Shown: positions 61,195 through 64,000 of the stretch, piece after piece
How positions within the stretch are numbered: position 1 is the stretch's first letter
How the letters are laid out: every line of letters starts with the position of its first letter
Assembly (NCBI GenBank): GCA_038380795.1
Contig: CM076266.1
Location: 12,422,001-12,486,000, forward strand
Source: Pyrocephalus nanus
Taxonomy: Eukaryota > Chordata > Aves > Passeriformes > Tyrannidae
Reading direction: 5' to 3'
DNA length: 64,000 nucleotides
Made by a program: the position numbers and the translations under genes
The notes under the pieces: generated by a model
The model's database searches: none
Seen by the model: the letters and a program-made list of their open reading frames with translations, nothing else
What the model was told of the DNA's origin: nothing

Positions 61195-64000
61195 CATAAT
61201 GTTCAGGTAACTTAAAATCCACCTTTACTAGATTTGCAGTAGCTTCCTTTCTCATTCCTACAGTGTCTATCGCTGTACTTTCAGGAGGAGAACTTAACTA
61301 TGTGTTTAAATCAAATTTAAAGTGCATATTACAATACATGCAAAACAGAATGTGACAGCTTTATCCAAACTGCTTATGAGTACCTTATGCAAATTAGTGG
61401 GTATTTAACTTAGAGTCTGTAGAATTTTGTACTATATTTCATTATCCTACAGAACAGGAATTGCTGAAATCCTAGGTTTATGTCATAAACAATGAGAAAG
61501 AAGTACCAAAATTTACTGGACTAGTCTTTCTAGAAGTCATCCATCCTGAATAAATTCTTATTAAAGAATAAGTTGAAAGATCAAAAAAAAAAGTCTCTTC
61601 AATAGCTCAATTGTAATAAATTAGTTATAACAATTAGATACAAATAGCTCCTGTAAATTAAGAATTCCAGTCCCACATGGGTATCTAAACCCCATCAAAT
61701 TTGTAATTTTTTATCTTGTACCTTTGGCAATTTTTTAAAATCTCATCTTTTTTCAGTAGTTCAGAAACATGATAATGAATAGTTATGCGGGAAGCTAATG
61801 AGAAGGTGGTGAAGCTTTTAATTGTTAATGAAACCAATATATCCAGGAAATGCCCAGGAAATGCAATTTTGCCAAAATATTCCATAGTTTAGCCCACTTA
61901 TTTGCACATAGTTGTGCTTTAAGCTGCGGTTTATAATATTTTATTTACAGTTAGTCATCAGTTAGTTTTGGAAACATAAACATTGCAAGGATTCCCAATG
62001 TTTTGATGAGTATCTTCCTTTTCAGAAGAATTCATATAAACACACCTCAACTGTATTGTATAGTACTGGAGGTTTGCATTTCAGTGATATTTTGACCTGA
62101 ATTTGGTTCATCAAGGAAAAAAACCAAACCAACAAAACAAACATGACAGCACTGTTTTATGGCAAAGATGTTAATCCTGAGACTATAAAATGTGGTTCTT
62201 CTGTGGCACAGTCAGATTGCATTGCTGTCTTTCTGCATGTTGTATTTGGAGCATAAATTATTGAAACACCAGACAGAGACTTACTGCAAAACAAAATAGG
62301 AGCTATTTGCAAACAACATTGTAGTTGTTCAGATTAATGCCATGGCTATTGTATCCTTACAAACATCACCTTGTGTTGTCCTTACTGCTATTTGTTTTGT
62401 TCTACCATTTTCCCACATATTTGATAGTAATGATGAGGAGGTTTTAAAGGTAGAATTAATTAGTCAAGTTCTTTTGTATAGCCTGTGTTATGACTCAGAG
62501 CTTTTCCAAAGATTTGGCTGCTCAGTCTGATCAGGACTGCCTGGACTTCCAGAGATTTCAGGAACCTTCGCGCTATTCTTCAACTACCACCCCAGTTTGC
62601 ATCCTGGGTTAGTGCTCACTTTCTCAGTCTTAAATATTCACCCCAAAAGTCCATTAGCCAAAGGAAACAGTGAAGCAGATGAGAAAATGGGTGATATGTG
62701 CATATATATAGTCTACAAACACATTTTAAACCATTACAGTTTCTCTTAAACCTAAAGGACTAAAAGCTTAAGCCAACACAGAATTATAGTAATTCTTGTA
62801 GTTTACTCTGTATTGCTTCTTAGCTCAGGGAATAAGATTCCCTCTATTGTATAAAGCTTCTGCAAATATTCTCCTTCACTTGATAAAAATAAATTAAGAA
62901 AACCTTGGTCTGTCTCCTACCTTGTTTTTAAGTCTTCAGCCTTCTCTTCCAGGTGACTTTCTAGAGCTCAGCCGGGAACCTCCAAAATGTTACCAGGCAG
63001 ATTTGAGATTAGACATTTTCTAATAGAACACGTCTTTTTTCTTAGACATCTAATTTTAGAGTGAGTACACTCCTTTTGCTTGCTCTTTAGAACTATCCTA
63101 TGGGACTTTCAGCCCAAATTAGAGATTAAAAAAAAACCACCCTCTTTAGGGAAACTTTGCCATTAAAGAAAGACAAATACAGAATTCATTTTCTTAGTTT
63201 GATTAATTTTCTCAACCTTCAGAAGATTATTTCTTTTTAATCCAAGCTAGTCAACAAAGTTTACAGACAGTGGAAGCAGAAATAGATGTTTCAAAAAGCA
63301 GAGTACCCCAAGCGTATAGACTGGGATGAATGTTTTACTCAAGGTGCTGTCCTCTCCACTGACTGCAAAAAAAGTGTGCCTTAACACCTAATCTGGATTT
63401 GTAAAAGTTTTTATTTCAATTTGTATTCCATTTGAAAAAAAACAGCAGCAGCAACACAACAATGGTTTCTAATGCTCTAATTTTCTAATGCTACCTTTTA
63501 CAATTTTTTAAAGCAAAAATTCCATGCTTTTTTGATGTTCTTTTAAGGAAAAAAAAATCTAGACTTATAAAATATGTTGATGTTTCTATTGCAAGAAGGA
63601 AACATTTTTCAAAGTTTCAGAAATTCTCAAAAGACAGGAAAGTATTTCATGCCAGAACTGCTAGTTACCATATGGGTTTGGGAATAAGGGGTGGAGTGCT
63701 CTGAGCATTAAGAAGCCTTTAACAGGTGTCAGGCATGCTCTACAAGGGAAAAAGGACGCAAGAAACCAGATCTGATTTTGTGTGTTGTACTTCCCACAAG
63801 TGGCTCCCCATGGAGGGTGACCTGGCTCACCACTCAGACTGCAGGCAGCATCACTCTCTCCTCCTGCCAGTAAGAGCAGTGCAGTTGACACCTGATGACT
63901 TTAGGATGGGTACACAGGAATTTGTCTGCTGCTCATTCTCTGCCTTATCCCTCCTCATCTTTTTCACCCCGAAAAGGTTTAGTGGCCACTGACTTGCAGG
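61195..64000. other. Non-coding DNA, GC rising at the right end
   Basis: The stretch is mostly AT-rich. A CCAAA/ACAAA simple stretch lies at about 62116-62142. The last 350 bases (about 63650-64000) are GC-richer and open on both strands, with no domain recognised; an exon or repeat could continue beyond the window edge. Confidence 0.5.

Noticed and set aside
1..64000. tRNA, rRNA, snRNA genes, CRISPR arrays or bacterial-type operons
   Set aside because: No box A/box B pair of a tRNA, no known small RNA sequence and no regularly spaced repeats with unique spacers were seen on either strand.

Overview
This window looks like bird nuclear DNA from an intergenic or intronic, AT-rich, gene-poor stretch. 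The evidence is the repeat content. There are four copies or fragments of CR1, the dominant LINE of birds and reptiles, two of them with the characteristic 3' terminal motif built on ATTCTATGAT. There is also a solo LTR whose promoter and poly(A) layout matches the avian alpharetrovirus type. CpG is scarce, A and T homopolymers are frequent, and nothing resembles bacterial operons or ribosome binding sites. The ORFs are short, overlap on both strands, often lack an ATG, and match no protein I recognise apart from the CR1 fragments. I cannot name the species, the chromosome or a host gene.

Layout. Positions 1-11 kb are ordinary AT-rich DNA with one possible old LTR (about 1980-2328, minus strand), a GC-richer patch with a 24-bp duplication near 5.6 kb, and a long pyrimidine tract ending in a strong splice-acceptor-like sequence at 8401-8454. 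Around 11-12.6 kb lie a candidate conserved element (11085-11290) and the most gene-like stretch of the window: a minus-strand open segment at 12427-12601 with an acceptor-like sequence before it and AATAAA after its stop. From 13 to 24.5 kb the DNA is mostly featureless, with poly(A) tracts, two exon-like segments (19308-19700 and 22398-22484), two candidate regulatory elements (17725-17880 and 22020-22180) and two CR1 3' ends. From 24.5 to 43 kb there are an old minus-strand CR1 remnant near 28.8 kb, A/C-rich simple repeats, and a regulatory-looking stretch with a perfect 14-bp palindrome at 33101-33114. The block 43.16-44.45 kb holds a degenerate minisatellite, a 16-bp direct repeat and an internally deleted CR1. 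The block 46.36-46.65 kb is a run of 22 G joined to the alpharetrovirus-like LTR. From 48 to 64 kb there are an inverted CAAA/GTTT repeat pair, a 33-bp-period tandem repeat, a perfect palindromic RFX-type X-box (54434-54449) and a small CpG cluster (59272-59445).

I found no confident host protein-coding gene, RNA gene or CRISPR array, and no convincing novel biological system. The most useful leads are the possible terminal exon at 12.4-12.6 kb, the X-box palindrome, and the poly(G)/LTR junction.
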